Shown: piece after piece, positions 6,120 through 7,542 of the stretch | Layout of the letters: each line of letters begins with the position of its first letter | Position numbering within the stretch: position 1 is the stretch's first letter | Position numbers and translations under genes: made by a program | The notes under the pieces: generated by a model | The model's database searches: none | What the model was told of the DNA's origin: nothing | Seen by the model: only the letters and a program-made list of their open reading frames with translations | NCBI GenBank assembly: GCA_937879875.1 | Contig: CALFMN010000111.1 | Location: 1-7,542 of the forward strand | Reading direction: 5' to 3' | DNA: 7,542 nucleotides | Source: an uncultured Chloroflexota bacterium | GTDB taxonomy: Bacteria; Chloroflexota; Dehalococcoidia; CAUJGQ01

Positions 6120-7495
6120 ATGCAGACCAGCGAACTGACCGCGATGACCGTTGCCGAGGCCGCGACGCAACTCGAGCGGCGCAGCCTCTCGCCCGTCGAA
6201 CTGACGCGCGCCTATCTCGAACGCATCGCGCGGCTGAACCCGGCGATCAACGCCTACGTCACCGTCACGGCGGAGCGGGCGCTGGCCGCGGCGGGCGCAG
6301 CGGAGCAGCAGATCCTCGCCGGCGGCTACCGCGGTCCGCTGCACGGTGTGCCCTTCGCGCTCAAAGACATCTACGACACGGCCGGCGTGCGCAGCGCCGC
6401 CGGCTCGAAGATCCTGGCCGATCGCGTGCCGGATGCGGACGCGACGACGACCGCGCGCTTTTACAACGCCGGCGCCGTGCTGCTCGGCAAGCTGAACACG
6501 CACGAGTTTGCCTTCGGCGTGACCACGAACAACCCGCACTGGGGCGCCACGCGCAATCCGTGGGGGCTTGAGCAGATTCCCGGCGGCTCAAGCGGCGGCT
6601 CGGGTGCAGCAATCGCGGCGGACCTTGCGCCGATCGCGATGGGCTCGGACACGGGCGGCAGCATCCGCATTCCCGCCTCGCTCTGCGGTACGGTGGGGCT
6701 GAAGCCGACACACGGCCGCATCAGCACCGCGGGCATCTTCCCGCTGAGCTGGTCGCTGGACCACGCCGGCCCGCTCACGCACACGGTCGAGGACGCGGCG
6801 ATCGTGCTGAACGCGCTCGCCGGCCCCGACGCGCAGGACACGCTCACACCGCCCGTGCCCGTTCCAGACTATCGCGCCGACCTCGACGCCGGCATTCGCG
6901 GCCTGAGGCTGGGTGTGCCGCGCGCCGGCTTCTGCGAGGCGCTTGAGCCGGACGTGGCACGGGCGTTCGCGGCCGCGCTGGACGTACTGCGAGATCTGGG
7001 CGCCAGCATCGAGGACGTGGAGGCGCCGACGCTGTGGGCGAGCTGGGAGCCGGGCTACAACATCCTCTACAGCGAGGCGCGGCATATTCACAAGGACTGG
7101 CTGCGCGAGCGGCCCGGCGACTACGGCAAGGACGTGTTCACACGGCTGAACGAGCGGGCGGAGCTTTCGGCCGACGATCTCGTGGCTGCCTTCCGCTATC
7201 AGTCCGCGGCGATCCGCGAGGCGCAGGCGCTGCTGGAAGAGCGGGCCGCGCTGGTGCTGCCCTCCACGCGCATCGCCGCGCCGAGCATCAACCCGCAGCA
7301 AACGATCGTGCTGGACGGCAAAGAGGTGCTGGCTCGCAGCGTGCTGACGACGAACACGATCCCCTTCAACGTGACCGGCCAGCCCGCGCTCTCGTTGCCC
7401 TGCGGCTTCACGGCGGCGGGCCTGCCGATCGGCCTGCAGATCGCCGGCCGCCGCTGGGACGAGGCCACGGTGTTGCGCATCGCCCACGCCTACGA
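6120..7495 (+). CDS. amidase-signature hydrolase, C-terminus cut off
   Basis: Amidase-signature enzyme that hydrolyses a carboxamide through a Lys-Ser-Ser triad: Lys82 (ALKDIYDTAG), Ser157 (PGGSSGGSGAA) and Ser181 (DTGGSIR). The spacing of 75 and 24 residues is the one known for fatty acid amide hydrolase and GatA. After an N-terminal helical segment (1-75), the signature core covers 76-215, and the C-terminal part includes LPSTRIAAP and NVTGQPALSLPCGF. ATG at 6120 has GAGG 6 nt upstream. The frame is open for 458 codons and then runs into adapter sequence at 7496; by family length perhaps 10-25 residues are missing. It could be labelled GatA, but after DTGGSIR it has IPAS where GatA usually has QPAA/QPAS, and no gatC or gatB is visible, so a stand-alone amidase is more likely. 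It is transcribed away from tetR-P450; substrate unknown. Confidence 0.93.
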
Positions 7496-7542
7496 CTGTC
7501 TCTTATACACATCTCCGAGCCCACGAGACAGGCAGAAATCTC
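7496..7542 (+). other. Illumina Nextera adapter read-through, not genomic
   Basis: 7496-7514 is exactly the Tn5/Nextera mosaic end, CTGTCTCTTATACACATCT. 7515-7529 is the adapter segment CCGAGCCCACGAGAC. 7530-7537 reads AGGCAGAA, which fits an i7 index (N703 in the Nextera set), and 7538-7542 is ATCTC, the first bases of the P7 flow-cell sequence. The order is that of read-through past a short insert. In the amidase frame it encodes CLLYTSPSPRD, a peptide known as adapter contamination in protein databases. The last trustworthy base is 7495; the C at 7496 belongs to both readings. Confidence 0.98.

Noticed and set aside
5738..6121. Minus-strand frames in the tetR/amidase gap
   Set aside because: Translations of the palindromic element itself; they include the tetR promoter, lack ribosome sites and have no domain.
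6588..7487. 299-codon minus-strand frame opposite the amidase
   Set aside because: A typical high-GC shadow frame: Arg-rich, no domain, antisense to a frame with an intact Lys-Ser-Ser triad.

Overview
This is a GC-rich bacterial window, about two-thirds G+C by eye, with six protein genes and several structured intergenic stretches. The gene content (SIMPL protein, MacB-type permease, metallo-beta-lactamase-fold hydrolase, TetR regulator with a cytochrome P450, stand-alone amidase), the frequent GTG starts and the G/C-tract palindromic repeats suggest an uncultured soil-type bacterium. My best guess is Chloroflexota (Thermomicrobia- or Dehalococcoidia-like), with Actinomycetota second. This is inference; the window holds no rRNA or other phylogenetic marker.

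Layout: five genes lie on the minus strand. Read in the direction of transcription they are a TetR regulator (5750-5103), a cytochrome P450 (5047-3719), an MBL-fold hydrolase (3303-2425), a secreted SIMPL/YggE-like protein (2222-1485) and a MacB/FtsX-type ABC permease (1267-11). The amidase (from 6120) is the only plus-strand gene; it diverges from tetR and is cut off by the contig end. TetR and P450 form a compact two-gene operon. Its promoter (TTGACA, 17-bp spacer, AATAAA) abuts a dyad suited to autorepression. The permease has its own control region: four direct repeats at an exact 11-bp period, the pattern bound by OmpR/PhoB-type response regulators. Its ATPase partner is not in the window.

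Two intergenic regions are filled by palindromic elements bounded by inverted repeats. One is 357 bp (3358-3714), between the P450 stop and the hydrolase start. The other is 223 bp (5828-6050), in the divergent tetR/amidase region. Their ends look related: both have a TAACCC-like terminal block and a CCC-TTC-CCC-like inner block, and the second carries an extra hairpin at the same place in each end. The two hairpins differ in sequence but both pair perfectly, so the structure appears conserved. These elements are the most interesting unexplained content here.

The last 47 bases (7496-7542) are not genomic. They match the Illumina Nextera mosaic end, adapter, an i7 index and the start of the P7 sequence. 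The amidase should be read only to 7495; the peptide encoded beyond it is an artefact. I found no rRNA, tRNA, CRISPR array or complete transposase gene.
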